From Enterococcus_D sp050529585 (GTDB lineage: Bacteria; Bacillota; Bacilli; Lactobacillales; Enterococcaceae): 64,000 nt of DNA. Of the stretch, positions 16,726 through 26,197 are shown piece by piece. Made by a program: the position numbers and the translations under genes. The first letter of the stretch is position 1. Each line of letters begins with the position of its first letter. Where the stretch lies: contig NZ_CP172882.1 of NCBI RefSeq assembly GCF_050529585.1, forward strand, positions 1,178,001-1,242,000, read 5' to 3'. The notes under the pieces were generated by a model that searched no databases, was not told the origin of the DNA, and was given only the letters and a program-made list of their open reading frames with translations.

Positions 16726-17609
16726 TGAATGCAAAACGTTCAGATAAAATCGCAACAGGCGTCTTATATGCTGTTGCTGGTATTATTGTATTGATCTTGG
16801 CTTCGCTTTTGCTTTATATCTTAGTGAGAGGTTTGCCGCATATCAGTTGGGAATTTCTTACCTCGCCATCCAAAGCTTATCAAGAAGGCGGCGGAATCGG
16901 TATTCAGTTGTTTAATTCGATATATCTCTTGTTTGTCACTATGATCATCAGTTTCCCGATCTCTCTAGGTGCTGGGATTTACTTATCTGAATATGCCAAG
17001 AAAAATTGGTTGACTGATATCATCCGCACATCGATCGAGATATTGAGTTCATTGCCTTCAGTGGTTGTCGGATTATTTGGTTTCTTGATTTTTGTTATCC
17101 AATTTGGTTATGGATTTTCTATTATTTCTGGTGCATTGGCACTGACTTTCTTTAATTTGCCGCTGCTTACACGTAATGTCGAAGAGTCTTTACAAGCAAT
17201 CCACTATACCCAAAGAGAAGCAGGGTTGTCATTGGGACTATCGCGGTGGGAAACAGTCACCCGAATCGTTGTTCCAGAGGCGACACCGGGGATTTTGACA
17301 GGGGTCATCTTAAGTTCTGGACGGATTTTCGGTGAAGCAGCAGCTTTGATTTATACAGCTGGTCAAAGCGCCCCAGCTTTAGATTTTACCAATTGGAATC
17401 CATTGAGTGCATCTAGTCCAATCGGTCTTTTCCGCCAAGCTGAAACATTGGCTGTCCATATTTGGAAAATCAATACAGAAGGTACGATGCCAGATGGCGT
17501 CCAAGTCTCCGCAGGGGCGTCTGCTGTATTGATCATCGCGGTGTTACTATTCAACTTTGGCGCTCGTGCAATTGGCAAACGATTGTATCGTAAAATGACG
17601 TCGGCATAA
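16725..17609 (+). CDS. pstA: Phosphate ABC transporter permease PstA
   Basis: A 294-residue permease with about six transmembrane helices, partner of PstC. The EAA motif is REAGLSLGLSRWETVTRIVVPEATPGILTG, and the family segment SPSKAYQEGGGIGIQLFNSIYLL lies near residue 50. Its ATG shares a base with the pstC stop codon (TAATG), so translation is coupled. An ATPase gene, pstB1, follows after 13 nt. Confidence 0.94.
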   Translation: MNAKRSDKIATGVLYAVAGIIVLILASLLLYILVRGLPHISWEFLTSPSKAYQEGGGIGIQLFNSIYLLFVTMIISFPISLGAGIYLSEYAKKNWLTDIIRTSIEILSSLPSVVVGLFGFLIFVIQFGYGFSIISGALALTFFNLPLLTRNVEESLQAIHYTQREAGLSLGLSRWETVTRIVVPEATPGILTGVILSSGRIFGEAAALIYTAGQSAPALDFTNWNPLSASSPIGLFRQAETLAVHIWKINTEGTMPDGVQVSAGASAVLIIAVLLFNFGARAIGKRLYRKMTSA

Positions 17610-17622
17610 GGAGCATAAACGT

Positions 17623-18429
17623 ATGAATGATTATAATTGGGATGAACACAATATCATCACATTTGATCGACCTGAAGAGATCGCACTGTATACAGAAGAC
17701 CTTCATGTTTGGTATGGTTCGAATGAAGCAATCAAAGGGATCGATCTGCAATTTGAAAAAAATAAAATCACTGCCTTGATTGGGCCATCAGGATGTGGCA
17801 AGTCTACCTATTTACGTTCATTGAATCGAATGAATGATGGTATCGCGAATACCAAGATAACGGGTAAAATCATGTATAAAGATGTCGATGTCAATACAAA
17901 AGAAGTGGACGTCTATGAAATGCGTAAACGAATCGGCATGGTTTTTCAACGACCTAACCCTTTCAGCAAGTCGATCTATGACAATATCACTTTTGCATTG
18001 AAGCGACATGGCGAAAGAAATAAAAAGAAATTGGATGAGGCAGTGGAAACAAGCCTTAAACAAGCTGCACTCTGGGATCAGGTCAAAGATAGCTTAGACA
18101 AAAGTGCTTTGGCTTTATCTGGTGGACAACAGCAGCGCCTTTGTATCGCTCGAGCAATTGCCATGAAGCCAGACATCTTGTTGTTGGATGAACCTGCTAG
18201 TGCATTAGATCCAATATCAACCGGTACTGTAGAAGAAACATTGGTCAATTTGAAAAATGACTATTCAATCATTATTGTTACGCATAACATGCAGCAAGCA
18301 GCACGGATCAGTGATTATACGGCATTCTTCTATTTGGGAAAAGCAATCGAATACGATGAAACGAGAAAAGTCTTTACTCGTCCTAAAATCAAAGCAACAG
18401 AAGATTATGTATCAGGTCACTTTGGCTAA
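17623..18429 (+). CDS. pstB1: Phosphate ABC transporter ATP-binding protein, first copy
   Basis: A 268-residue ATPase with Walker A GPSGCGKST, signature LSGGQQQRLCIARA and Walker B ILLLDEPASALD. PstB is distinguished from other ATPases by TYLRSLNRMND after the P-loop. It carries an N-terminal extension of about 20 residues before the core (YNWDEHNIITFDRPEEIALY) that the second copy lacks. Two tandem PstB proteins are usual in enterococci and streptococci; whether they form a heterodimer or serve in different conditions is unknown. Confidence 0.94.
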   Translation: MNDYNWDEHNIITFDRPEEIALYTEDLHVWYGSNEAIKGIDLQFEKNKITALIGPSGCGKSTYLRSLNRMNDGIANTKITGKIMYKDVDVNTKEVDVYEMRKRIGMVFQRPNPFSKSIYDNITFALKRHGERNKKKLDEAVETSLKQAALWDQVKDSLDKSALALSGGQQQRLCIARAIAMKPDILLLDEPASALDPISTGTVEETLVNLKNDYSIIIVTHNMQQAARISDYTAFFYLGKAIEYDETRKVFTRPKIKATEDYVSGHFG

Positions 18430-18460
18430 TCAGATCCGATCAGTAAACGGAGGCAAAGCA

Positions 18461-19219
18461 ATGGCAGAAGAAATCATTACATCAAAAGATCTGCATTTAT
18501 ATTATGGGAAAAAAGAAGCCTTAAGGGGGATCGACCTTTCAATCAATAAAGGGGAGATCACAGCGATGATCGGCCCATCTGGTTGTGGTAAATCAACCTA
18601 TCTACGGTCATTGAACCGGATGAACGATCTCATTCCAGGTGTAACGATCACCGGAAGTGTCGTGTACAAAGGCAAAGATATCTATAGTCCAAAACAAGAT
18701 ACTGTCGATTTACGCAAAGAAATCGGCATGGTGTTCCAACAACCAAATCCTTTTCCATTTTCGATTTACGAAAACGTTATTTATGGGTTAAAATTAAAAG
18801 GTGTCAAAGACAAAGCACTTTTGGATAAAACAGTCGAAGAGAGTCTAAAAGCTGCCTCAGTTTGGGAAGATGTCAAGGACAAACTACATCAAAGCGCGTT
18901 GTCACTTTCTGGTGGTCAGCAACAAAGAGTATGTATCGCCCGCGTATTAGCAGTCGATCCAGAAATTATTTTGTTAGACGAACCAACAAGTGCCCTTGAT
19001 CCGATTTCATCTGGAAAAATAGAAAACACCTTATTGGCGCTCAAAGACCGTTATACAATGATCATCGTGACCCACAACATGTCGCAAGCTTCTAGAATCT
19101 CTGACAAAACAGCTTTCTTTTTAGATGGCAATTTGATTGAATTTAATGACACCAAAAAAGTATTTTTAAGTCCAAGCAAAAAAGAAACAGAAGATTATAT
19201 TTCTGGAAGATTCGGATAG
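18461..19219 (+). CDS. pstB2: Phosphate ABC transporter ATP-binding protein, second copy
   Basis: A 252-residue paralogue of the preceding gene, with Walker A GPSGCGKST, LNRMNDLIPGV, signature LSGGQQQRVCIARV and Walker B IILLDEPTSALDP. The frame is open back into pstB1 (18257), but CGGAGG before the ATG at 18461 marks the real start, 31 nt after the pstB1 stop. It is followed by phoU after 11 nt. Overall it is closer in length to the common PstB than the first copy is. Confidence 0.94.
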   Translation: MAEEIITSKDLHLYYGKKEALRGIDLSINKGEITAMIGPSGCGKSTYLRSLNRMNDLIPGVTITGSVVYKGKDIYSPKQDTVDLRKEIGMVFQQPNPFPFSIYENVIYGLKLKGVKDKALLDKTVEESLKAASVWEDVKDKLHQSALSLSGGQQQRVCIARVLAVDPEIILLDEPTSALDPISSGKIENTLLALKDRYTMIIVTHNMSQASRISDKTAFFLDGNLIEFNDTKKVFLSPSKKETEDYISGRFG

Positions 19220-19230
19220 GAGGAAAAGGG

Positions 19231-19908
19231 ATGTTGCGTACACAATTTGAAGAAGAATTACTGAATCTGCATAATCAGTTTTATGAAATGGGGATGTTGG
19301 TCAGCAGTGCCATCCATAAGTCTGTACGAGCGTATGTCAAACATGACAAAGAAATCGCCCGTGAAGTCATTGAAAATGATGAAGCCATCAATAACATGGA
19401 AGTTCGTTTAGAAAAGAAAAGTTTTGAAATGATTGCTTTACAACAGCCAGTCACTACAGACTTGCGGATGATCATCACCGTCATGAAAGCCAGCTCCGAT
19501 TTAGAGCGAATGGGAGATCATGCAGTATCAATCGCCAAGTCAACGATTCGTGTCAAAGGTGAAACCAGGATCGCAGAAATTGAAAAAGAAATTTCTGATA
19601 TGTCTGATTATGTGAAAAAAATGGTTGATAATGTACTCGTTGCCTATGTCAAAACAGACCAAGATGACGCCCGCATGATTGCACAAATGGACGAACGGGT
19701 CAATGAATATTACCGTGATATTTATTATCAAACGATTGAAAGCATGAAAGCAAATCCTGAAACGGTGGTTAGCGGCACTGATTATTTATCAGTTGCACAA
19801 TATCTAGAACGTATCGGTGATTATGTCACCAACATTTGTGAGTGGATCGTCTACTTAGCAACAGGAAAAATAAGTGAATTGAATACCAATCGTACTGAAA
19901 TGATTTGA
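19231..19908 (+). CDS. phoU: Phosphate signalling regulator PhoU
   Basis: A 225-residue all-helical protein made of two related PhoU repeats; metal-cluster motifs E/DxxxD appear as VMKASSDLERMGDHAVSIAK and VAQYLERIGDYVTNICEW. It links Pst transport to phosphate sensing, restraining uptake or signalling to PhoR. Ribosome-binding site AGGAGG lies 8 nt upstream. It is the last gene of the operon; no phoP/phoR genes are in this window. Confidence 0.94.
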   Translation: MLRTQFEEELLNLHNQFYEMGMLVSSAIHKSVRAYVKHDKEIAREVIENDEAINNMEVRLEKKSFEMIALQQPVTTDLRMIITVMKASSDLERMGDHAVSIAKSTIRVKGETRIAEIEKEISDMSDYVKKMVDNVLVAYVKTDQDDARMIAQMDERVNEYYRDIYYQTIESMKANPETVVSGTDYLSVAQYLERIGDYVTNICEWIVYLATGKISELNTNRTEMI

Positions 19909-19926
19909 TTGGATTTACTTCTTTAC

Positions 19927-19960
19927 AGGGACATTGTCGATGACAGTGTCTCTTTTTTTT
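19927..19960 (+). terminator. Terminator after phoU
   Basis: AGGGACATTGTC pairs with GACAGTGTCTCT (wobbles allowed) around a short loop, then eight T. Confidence 0.88.
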
Positions 19961-20060
19961 GTTAAAGTAAACACAGCAGTATTTTAGATCATATAGGTGG
20001 AAATAGACTGATAAAACTACCCATACTGCAGATTGAGCCAAATTTGGTACTTAAGACCTA

Positions 20061-20089
20061 TGACATATGTCCGTATAAAAGGCATAATA
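20061..20089 (+). promoter_or_regulatory. Candidate liaX promoter with an overlapping palindrome
   Basis: ATGACA (20061-20066), 17 bp, CATAAT (20084-20089). A perfect 10-bp palindrome GACATATGTC at 20063-20072 overlaps the -35. The operon's regulator in enterococci is LiaR; this palindrome is only a candidate LiaR site. Confidence 0.45.
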
Positions 20090-20140
20090 GATTCGTAAGC
20101 TAAACATGCAATCACACATTTGCTGAAGGAGGCAATTTCC

Positions 20141-21703
20141 ATGAACGAAAGAGAACGTATTTTGGATCTAGTAAAAAAAGGTGTGCTTTCTACAGAAGAA
20201 GCCTTAGATTTACTGGAAAGTATGGCAAAAGACAAAGACGAAAAACAAATCAATAAAGCTGCAGCTGAAGTAACTGCTGATAAGACAAATGATCCTTTTG
20301 ATGAAGTTGAACCATCAACTTTTACTACCGACGATTTTGATGGCGAAGAAAAATTACGTCAAAATGAAGCACAAGACAAAGAAAACTTAGAAAAGATCTT
20401 AGATAGTTTGGCAACAGATGCCAATCAAGCGTCCGCTGAATTAGATGAAATCAATGTTGAAATCTTAGGCTTGAAAGAAGAGTTGAAAGAAGCACAAGAA
20501 ACGTTGATGCAATTGAATACCAAGGAAGAGTTGGATCAATTATCTGAAGATGAGTTGGCATCAAGACAAGAAGCGGAAGCAACTATTGCGGCCCTTGAAG
20601 AATCTTTAGATGCGCTGACTGAGGAAAAAGCGGGATTGGACGCAAAACTGAAAAATATTCGTAAAGACCAATGGTCACAAACGAAAGAAAAAATCAGTCA
20701 AAAACTAGATATTCCTGAAGACTGGAAAGAACAAGCAACAGATACATTTAATCAAGTCAGTGAAAAAATGGTTGATGCAGGTAGTCATTTCGGGAAATTT
20801 TTGAAAAAAACCATGCGGACCGTGACAGATTCTGTCAACGACAATATGGAATGGAAAGACATCAATCTGAAGGTTCCTGGTGTCGCAGCAACGAAATTCG
20901 AACATACTTTTACCTATGAAGAAACAGCGGCTACTTTGATCGATGTCAAATTAGCCAACGGGAATGTGACCTTTGCAACTTGGGATGGATCAGGCGTGAA
21001 AGTTGACGCGAAAATCAAACTTTATGGTAAAATGGAAGCTGTTGAACCATTTGATGCTTTTGAAGCGAGAAGCCAAATCGATGTCGATGATGAACGTATT
21101 TCTTTCCAAATTCCAAATAAACGGATCAGAGCAGACCTAGACTTCTATTTGCCAAAACGCACGTACGATCATGTCGCAGTCAAATTATTGAACGGCAACG
21201 TGACTTTCAATGACTTAGACGCAAAAGATGTCTATACCAAATCAACAAATGGCAATATTGATTTTCGCCAAGTCAATGCGTCAATGTTGGAAATCGAAGG
21301 TGTCAATGGCACGATCACAGTGCGAGAAGGCGATATTTTAGACGCGATCATTGAAACTGTCAATGGAGACGTCACGATAACGGCAACACCGCAAAACACG
21401 GGTATTTCATTGGTCAATGGAAATATACGTCTTACATTCAAAGAAAATCATCTGCAAAAACTAAATGCCAGTTCAGTCAATGGTAATGTCAAAGTGGCTT
21501 TGCCAGAAGGAATCGGTTTTGAAGGTCTTGCTAAAACAAGTCTTGGCAGTATCAACAACCGTTTAGCGGATGCAGAAATCGTTCGCGAGAAGAAAGAACG
21601 ATTGAACCAATTGCTGCAATTCCGTCGTGTTGCTGATAAAGTAGCACAAATCGATTTGTCAACAACGACTGGTAATGTCTTTATCAAAGACACAGACAAA
21701 TAA
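20141..21703 (+). CDS. liaX: LiaX-like DUF4097 protein (daptomycin and antimicrobial-peptide response)
   Basis: A 520-residue protein. The N-terminus (about 1-35, NERERILDLVKKGVLSTEEALDLLESM) is the short helical domain of LiaX/YvlB proteins. An acidic coiled coil follows (about 90-190), then a DUF4097 beta-strand repeat domain (about 270-515) with recurring GNV/GNI turns. In E. faecalis LiaX is a surface-exposed sensor and inhibitor of the LiaFSR response whose loss remodels the membrane and gives daptomycin resistance. The start at 20141 follows AAGGAGG; an in-frame ATG at 20120 lacks a site. LiaY and LiaZ homologues follow in the known order, which makes the assignment firm. Confidence 0.9.
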   Translation: MNERERILDLVKKGVLSTEEALDLLESMAKDKDEKQINKAAAEVTADKTNDPFDEVEPSTFTTDDFDGEEKLRQNEAQDKENLEKILDSLATDANQASAELDEINVEILGLKEELKEAQETLMQLNTKEELDQLSEDELASRQEAEATIAALEESLDALTEEKAGLDAKLKNIRKDQWSQTKEKISQKLDIPEDWKEQATDTFNQVSEKMVDAGSHFGKFLKKTMRTVTDSVNDNMEWKDINLKVPGVAATKFEHTFTYEETAATLIDVKLANGNVTFATWDGSGVKVDAKIKLYGKMEAVEPFDAFEARSQIDVDDERISFQIPNKRIRADLDFYLPKRTYDHVAVKLLNGNVTFNDLDAKDVYTKSTNGNIDFRQVNASMLEIEGVNGTITVREGDILDAIIETVNGDVTITATPQNTGISLVNGNIRLTFKENHLQKLNASSVNGNVKVALPEGIGFEGLAKTSLGSINNRLADAEIVREKKERLNQLLQFRRVADKVAQIDLSTTTGNVFIKDTDK

Positions 21704-21755
21704 ATCAAAAGTGCATACGGTCAACCATTGAAACGTAGAAGGAAGGTGTAGATAA

Positions 21756-22064
21756 ATGAACAAAAAATTGACAAAATCAACCAATAATGTTGTGATAACA
21801 GGTACTTTAGGTGGACTGGCAGAATACTTAGGCATCGATCCAACCATCGTTCGCGTGATCTATGTCTTTCTAGCATTAGTAACTGCTGCATTTCCTGGAA
21901 TCACACTATATATCATCTTAGCCGTCTTGATTCCTTCTGGACGTAAACGTTCAAATGGGTATGGACATGACAATGAATACTATCAAAAGAACAATTATAA
22001 AGAAACAAGTCGTCCCCGCAAACCAGCGGAAAAGGTAGAGGATGAGGACTGGAGTGACTTCTAG
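21756..22064 (+). CDS. liaY: LiaY-like PspC domain protein
   Basis: A 102-residue protein with a PspC domain (about 5-65). It holds GTLGGLAEYLGIDPTIVRVIYVFLALVTAAFPGITLYIILAVLIP, i.e. a short amphipathic part and two close membrane helices. The C-terminal 35 residues are charged and probably cytosolic. In E. faecalis LiaY is the second gene of liaXYZ and interacts with LiaX and cardiolipin-related functions at the membrane. The gene follows liaX by 52 nt with an AAGGAAGG ribosome-binding site and shares one base with liaZ. Confidence 0.9.
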   Translation: MNKKLTKSTNNVVITGTLGGLAEYLGIDPTIVRVIYVFLALVTAAFPGITLYIILAVLIPSGRKRSNGYGHDNEYYQKNNYKETSRPRKPAEKVEDEDWSDF

Positions 22065-22423
22065 TGTCTTACTTTCAACGATTGGTCATGAATACTTTGA
22101 CATTTGTTGCATTGGCTGTATTGTTACCCAATATGGTCCATGTCCAAAGTATTTTAACAGCAGTTATTGCTAGTTTTGTGCTATCGATCCTCAACGCTTT
22201 GATCAAACCAATACTAACGGTGATATCTTTCCCGTTAACACTGTTGACATTTGGGTTGTTCAGTTTTGTGATCAATGCATTGATGTTGAATCTGACTTCT
22301 TATTTTGTCGGCGCTGCTAGTTTTGGTTTTTCATCATTTGGCGCGGCAATCTTAGTCGCCTTGGTTATGTCGGTCGTGAATATGATCGTCACGGAGCATC
22401 ATCTCGAGAAATATTCAAATTAA
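22064..22423 (+). CDS. liaZ: LiaZ-like phage-holin-family membrane protein
   Basis: A 119-residue protein with four predicted membrane helices, of the type IV holin-like family (superfamily 'phage holin 4'): LTFVALAVLLPNMVHVQSILTAVIASFVLSILNALIKPILTVISFPLTLLTFGLFSFVINALMLNL is characteristic. Despite the name these proteins are chromosomal and not part of a prophage. The GTG start overlaps the liaY stop codon (TAGTG). The function in the lia response is unknown. Confidence 0.88.
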   Translation: MSYFQRLVMNTLTFVALAVLLPNMVHVQSILTAVIASFVLSILNALIKPILTVISFPLTLLTFGLFSFVINALMLNLTSYFVGAASFGFSSFGAAILVALVMSVVNMIVTEHHLEKYSN

Positions 22424-22484
22424 AAGACGTGTTGGTTTGCTGCATCGATTTGATCGATGCAGCGCCAACAACGTCTTTTTTTTT
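22422..22484. terminator. Bidirectional terminator between liaZ and pepF
   Basis: A long, nearly complete inverted repeat (AAAAGACGT...ACGTCTTTT outside, GCTGCATCGA/TCGATGCAGC inside) lies between the convergent genes. It has A on the left and T on the right, so it can end transcription on both strands. It touches the pepF stop codon. Confidence 0.93.
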
Positions 22485-24183
22485 ATTTCAATTGGGATTC
22501 AGGGATTTCTGACAGATATTGGTCAACTGCGGCCAATGTGTCGTCCAATGCACCTTTTTCAAATGGTGAGCGTAGATGGGCCAACGATAAAATTTCAAGG
22601 AATGTTTTTGTTCCCCCAACTTGACAGATGGCTAAATAATCTTGCCAAGCTGTTTCGTCTTGGGCAACGATAAATCGATACCAGAATTGGAAAGCACAGA
22701 CTTGAGCCAATGTGTAATCAATATAATAAAATGGTGATTCAAAAATGTGTCCTTGACGGAACCAATACAAACCACGATCTAAATCAGGCATTTCAACGTA
22801 ATCACGCTCAGGACAATATTGTTTTTCTAATTCGCGCCAACATTGTTTTCGTTGTTCAGGTGTCCAATTAGGATGCTCATATACTTCTTGTTGAAAGTGA
22901 TCGACCAATACACCATAAGGTAAAAACTGCAAACCACTTGCAAGATGTGCAAATTTGTACTTTTCTGTTTCATCTTCAAAGAAGCTGTCCATCCATGGCC
23001 ATGCAATAAATTCCATAGACATGGAGTGGATCTCGCAAGATTCGAAGTTTGGAAACAAGATTTCAGGTTCTTTGATCCAACGAGATGAAAATGCTTGGAA
23101 GGCGTGGCCGGTTTCGTGCGTCAAGACATCGACATCCCCTGATGTGCCATTGAAGTTGGCAAAAATAAATGGTGACTGATAGTCTTGAATAAAGGTACAG
23201 TAGCCACCAGATTGCTTGCCTTTTTTACTGAGTAGGTCTAATAGATCATGTTCAACCATGAAATCAAAGAATTCTCCAGTTTCAGGTGACATTTCGTGGT
23301 ACATGATCCGTGCTTTTTCCACTAACGCTTCTGGTGTACCTTTTGGCGTTGCATTTCCTGTTGGATAAACCAATGGTAAATCAATATAAGTGGCATGATC
23401 CAGCTGATTGCGTTCAGCTTGTCGTTGATACAATTTTTGAGTGATCGGCACAACTTTTTCTAAAATTTCTTGTCGATAGGTTTCGATCATTTGGCGATCA
23501 TAATCCCAACGATTCATTTGAGTATCGGCAAATTCAACATAATTGCTGAAACCCAGCTTTTGAGCAATCTCTGTTCGAACTTGGACCATATCATCGTAAA
23601 TTTGATCGAACTCAGTTTCATGATCAGCAAAAAAAGCGGTTTGTTTTTCAAAAGCCTCCTGACGGATTTTACGGTCTTTATTTTCCGTGAATGGCCGTAA
23701 TTGTGCCAAAGTATACACCTGACCTTGAAATTCGATTTGAGCAGAGGCAACTAGTTTGCCATAGTCTGATGACAATTGATTTTCTTTTTGGAAGAGTTCA
23801 ATCAGAGATTCATCGAATAGTTTGACGCGGCTTTCTGCAAAAAGAAATAAAGTCTCAGGATAGATTTCTTTTAATTCTGGCAATAAGGGCGATGTCAACA
23901 ATGTTTGATAAAACTTGAAATCCAAAGCCTCAAAATGGGGCTGATAGGTATTCCAAAATTCGTCCTCTGCTTCATAGAAAGCATCGTTGGTATTGATTGA
24001 GTAACGGATAGATGCTAAATTTGCTGCGGTATCGATGGTTCCTCTTAAACGGTTCAATGTGTCGACTGCTTCTTTTGCAAAAGCCAATGAGTCCGCATCT
24101 TTTAATGCAGATAACGCTTGGTTGTATTCCTCTTGATATGATGGAAAATCTGGTCTTTGGTAAGTATAGTCTGAAAATTTCAT
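22483..24183 (-). CDS. M3 family oligoendopeptidase
   Basis: A 566-residue zinc peptidase of the thimet/PepF family (M3). The zinc site is DVLTHETGHAFQAF (HExxH) with the third ligand Glu in NFESCEIHSMSMEF. It hydrolyses short peptides in the cytosol and may take part in recycling signal peptides or imported oligopeptides. AAGGAGGGG precedes the ATG. The length is slightly below that of classical PepF (about 600). It is convergent with the lia operon and separated from hprK by a divergent promoter region. Confidence 0.92.
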   Translation of the reverse strand: MKFSDYTYQRPDFPSYQEEYNQALSALKDADSLAFAKEAVDTLNRLRGTIDTAANLASIRYSINTNDAFYEAEDEFWNTYQPHFEALDFKFYQTLLTSPLLPELKEIYPETLFLFAESRVKLFDESLIELFQKENQLSSDYGKLVASAQIEFQGQVYTLAQLRPFTENKDRKIRQEAFEKQTAFFADHETEFDQIYDDMVQVRTEIAQKLGFSNYVEFADTQMNRWDYDRQMIETYRQEILEKVVPITQKLYQRQAERNQLDHATYIDLPLVYPTGNATPKGTPEALVEKARIMYHEMSPETGEFFDFMVEHDLLDLLSKKGKQSGGYCTFIQDYQSPFIFANFNGTSGDVDVLTHETGHAFQAFSSRWIKEPEILFPNFESCEIHSMSMEFIAWPWMDSFFEDETEKYKFAHLASGLQFLPYGVLVDHFQQEVYEHPNWTPEQRKQCWRELEKQYCPERDYVEMPDLDRGLYWFRQGHIFESPFYYIDYTLAQVCAFQFWYRFIVAQDETAWQDYLAICQVGGTKTFLEILSLAHLRSPFEKGALDDTLAAVDQYLSEIPESQLK

Positions 24184-24341
24184 ATTTTCCCCTCCTTAGC
24201 ATAAATCATAACACAAAACAAAAAGAATGAGACCACCCGAAAGCGAAGGTAGTATCTTTTCTCATAGAATGATAAAATAGAACAAGAATAGCGTGTAAAA
24301 ACACGCGAAGAATGACAACAGATTGGAAAAGAGGGAATCAA

Positions 24342-25277
24342 ATGGCAGAAACAGTCAAAGTCAGTGAACTGGCTGAGGCGTTAAAATTAGAAATCATCGA
24401 AGGCAATGAAACGAGTTTAGAACGGGAGATATTTACAGGGGATATCTCACGTCCTGGCTTGGAATTGACAGGTTATTTTAATTATTACTCACACGACCGT
24501 CTGCAGTTATTCGGCAGCAAGGAAATCACGTTTGCTGAACGAATGATGCCAGAAGAACGGTTGATGGTCATGCGTAAAATGTGCGCAGAAGACACGCCAG
24601 GATTTATTGTATCAAGAGGATTAGCAGTTCAAGCAGAAATGATCCAAGCGTGCCGTGAAAACAATATCGCATTGCTGCGTTCGCCAATCTCCACATCAAG
24701 ACTTCAGGGGGAACTTTCTAGCTTCCTAGATGGTCGGTTAGCATCACGCACTAGTGTCCATGGTGTGCTGGTAGATGTCTATGGCCTAGGGGTTTTGATC
24801 CAAGGTGATAGCGGTATCGGAAAAAGTGAAACAGCTTTGGAATTGATCAAGCGGGGACATCGTTTGATCGCCGATGACCGTGTCGATGTTTATAAACAAG
24901 ATGAGTTGACATTGGTGGGTGAGCCGCCTAAGATCCTTCAACATCTGATTGAGATCCGCGGAATTGGCATCATTGATGTGATGAATCTCTTTGGTGCTAG
25001 TGCTGTCCGTGGTTATATGCAAGTACAAGTTGCCGTTTATCTTGAGGCTTGGGCGAAAGACAAGAAATATGATCGCCTAGGGACCGATGATACGACGGTT
25101 GAAATCGGCGGTGTAGATGTTCCGCAAATCAAAATTCCTGTCAAGACGGGACGAAATGTCGCAATCATTATCGAAGTAGCCGCGATGAACTTCCGGGCCA
25201 AAACGATGGGGTATGATGCAACCAAAACATTTGAAAACCGATTAACACAACTGATCGAAGAAAATTCTGGGAATTAA
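24342..25277 (+). CDS. hprK: HPr kinase/phosphorylase
   Basis: A 311-residue regulator enzyme that phosphorylates HPr at Ser46 and reverses it, the central switch of carbon catabolite control together with CcpA (also in this window). The P-loop is GDSGIGKS and the signature IEIRGIGIIDVMNLFGASAV is intact; the N-terminal domain runs to about residue 130. The frame extends to 24312, but AAGAGGGA suits the ATG at 24342. It heads a four-gene run (hprK-lgt-gpsA-galU) typical of bacilli and lactobacilli. Confidence 0.95.
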   Translation: MAETVKVSELAEALKLEIIEGNETSLEREIFTGDISRPGLELTGYFNYYSHDRLQLFGSKEITFAERMMPEERLMVMRKMCAEDTPGFIVSRGLAVQAEMIQACRENNIALLRSPISTSRLQGELSSFLDGRLASRTSVHGVLVDVYGLGVLIQGDSGIGKSETALELIKRGHRLIADDRVDVYKQDELTLVGEPPKILQHLIEIRGIGIIDVMNLFGASAVRGYMQVQVAVYLEAWAKDKKYDRLGTDDTTVEIGGVDVPQIKIPVKTGRNVAIIIEVAAMNFRAKTMGYDATKTFENRLTQLIEENSGN

Positions 25278-25291
25278 AAGGAGTTAGATGA

Positions 25292-26122
25292 ATGTTAGCT
25301 TTAATAAATCGTGTGGCATTTGAATTATTTGGATTACCAATCTACTGGTATGCGATCATTATAGTATCTGGTGTGATCATTGCCATGTGGTTGAGTACCA
25401 GAGAAGCAGTCCGTGTGGGTTTAAAGGGCGACGATGTAACAGACTTTATGTTGATTGGTTTACCTGTATCTATCATTGGCGCGCGCTTGTATTATATATT
25501 GTTTGATCTTCCGTATTATTTGAATGATCCGGCACAGATATTCAATATTCGTTCCGGAGGGATCGCCATCTATGGTGCATTGATTGCCGGGGGGATTTGG
25601 CTATACTTTTTCTGTCGCCGAAATTTTATCTCGACTTGGACCTTTTTAGATATTGCTGCGCCTAGCGTGCTGTTGGCGCAAGGGATCGGTCGTTGGGGCA
25701 ACTTCATGAACCATGAAGCCCATGGGGTTGAAGTCAGCCGCGCATTTTTGGAGAGTTTGTATTTGCCAAAGTTTATTATTGATAATATGTATATCGATGA
25801 AGCATATCGACAACCAACTTTCTTATATGAATCTGTCTGGAATGTGATTGGCTTTATCGTATTGATCTTTTTGCGCAAAAAAAGAGGTTTATTAAAAGAA
25901 GGCGAAGTTTTCCTAGGCTACCTGATCTGGTATGGTTTTGGTCGTTTCTTCATTGAGGGAATGCGGACGGATAGTCTTTATTTGATCGGAGATATCAGGG
26001 TATCGCAAGCTTTATCTGCATTGTTATTTGTAGGCGCAATCGTTGTCCTGGTTTGGCGCCGTAAAAAACAAGCGCCAAAAGATTATAATCGTGGTTATGG
26101 AAGTAATCAATATTTAATATAA
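25292..26122 (+). CDS. lgt: Prolipoprotein diacylglyceryl transferase
   Basis: A 276-residue membrane enzyme that moves a diacylglyceryl group from phosphatidylglycerol to the lipobox cysteine of prolipoproteins. About seven transmembrane helices are predicted. The family signature GIGRWGNFMNHEAHG is intact, as are IGARLYYILF and IWYGFGRFFIEGMRTDS. It starts 14 nt after hprK. The lipoproteins PstS and the OppA-like protein in this window would be its substrates. Confidence 0.95.
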   Translation: MLALINRVAFELFGLPIYWYAIIIVSGVIIAMWLSTREAVRVGLKGDDVTDFMLIGLPVSIIGARLYYILFDLPYYLNDPAQIFNIRSGGIAIYGALIAGGIWLYFFCRRNFISTWTFLDIAAPSVLLAQGIGRWGNFMNHEAHGVEVSRAFLESLYLPKFIIDNMYIDEAYRQPTFLYESVWNVIGFIVLIFLRKKRGLLKEGEVFLGYLIWYGFGRFFIEGMRTDSLYLIGDIRVSQALSALLFVGAIVVLVWRRKKQAPKDYNRGYGSNQYLI

Positions 26123-26197
26123 GAGTTATTTTTTTAGAAATATGCTAAAATAGGCAAGTGGCATCAAACGTAGTAATATTATGAGGAGGTTTCCATA

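Noticed and set aside
22064..22423. Prophage remnant because of the holin-family protein
   Set aside because: The gene is in the conserved liaXYZ order with no other phage genes nearby.
22437..22673. 78-residue plus-strand frame at the start of the pepF region
   Set aside because: It begins inside the bidirectional terminator and runs antisense to pepF.
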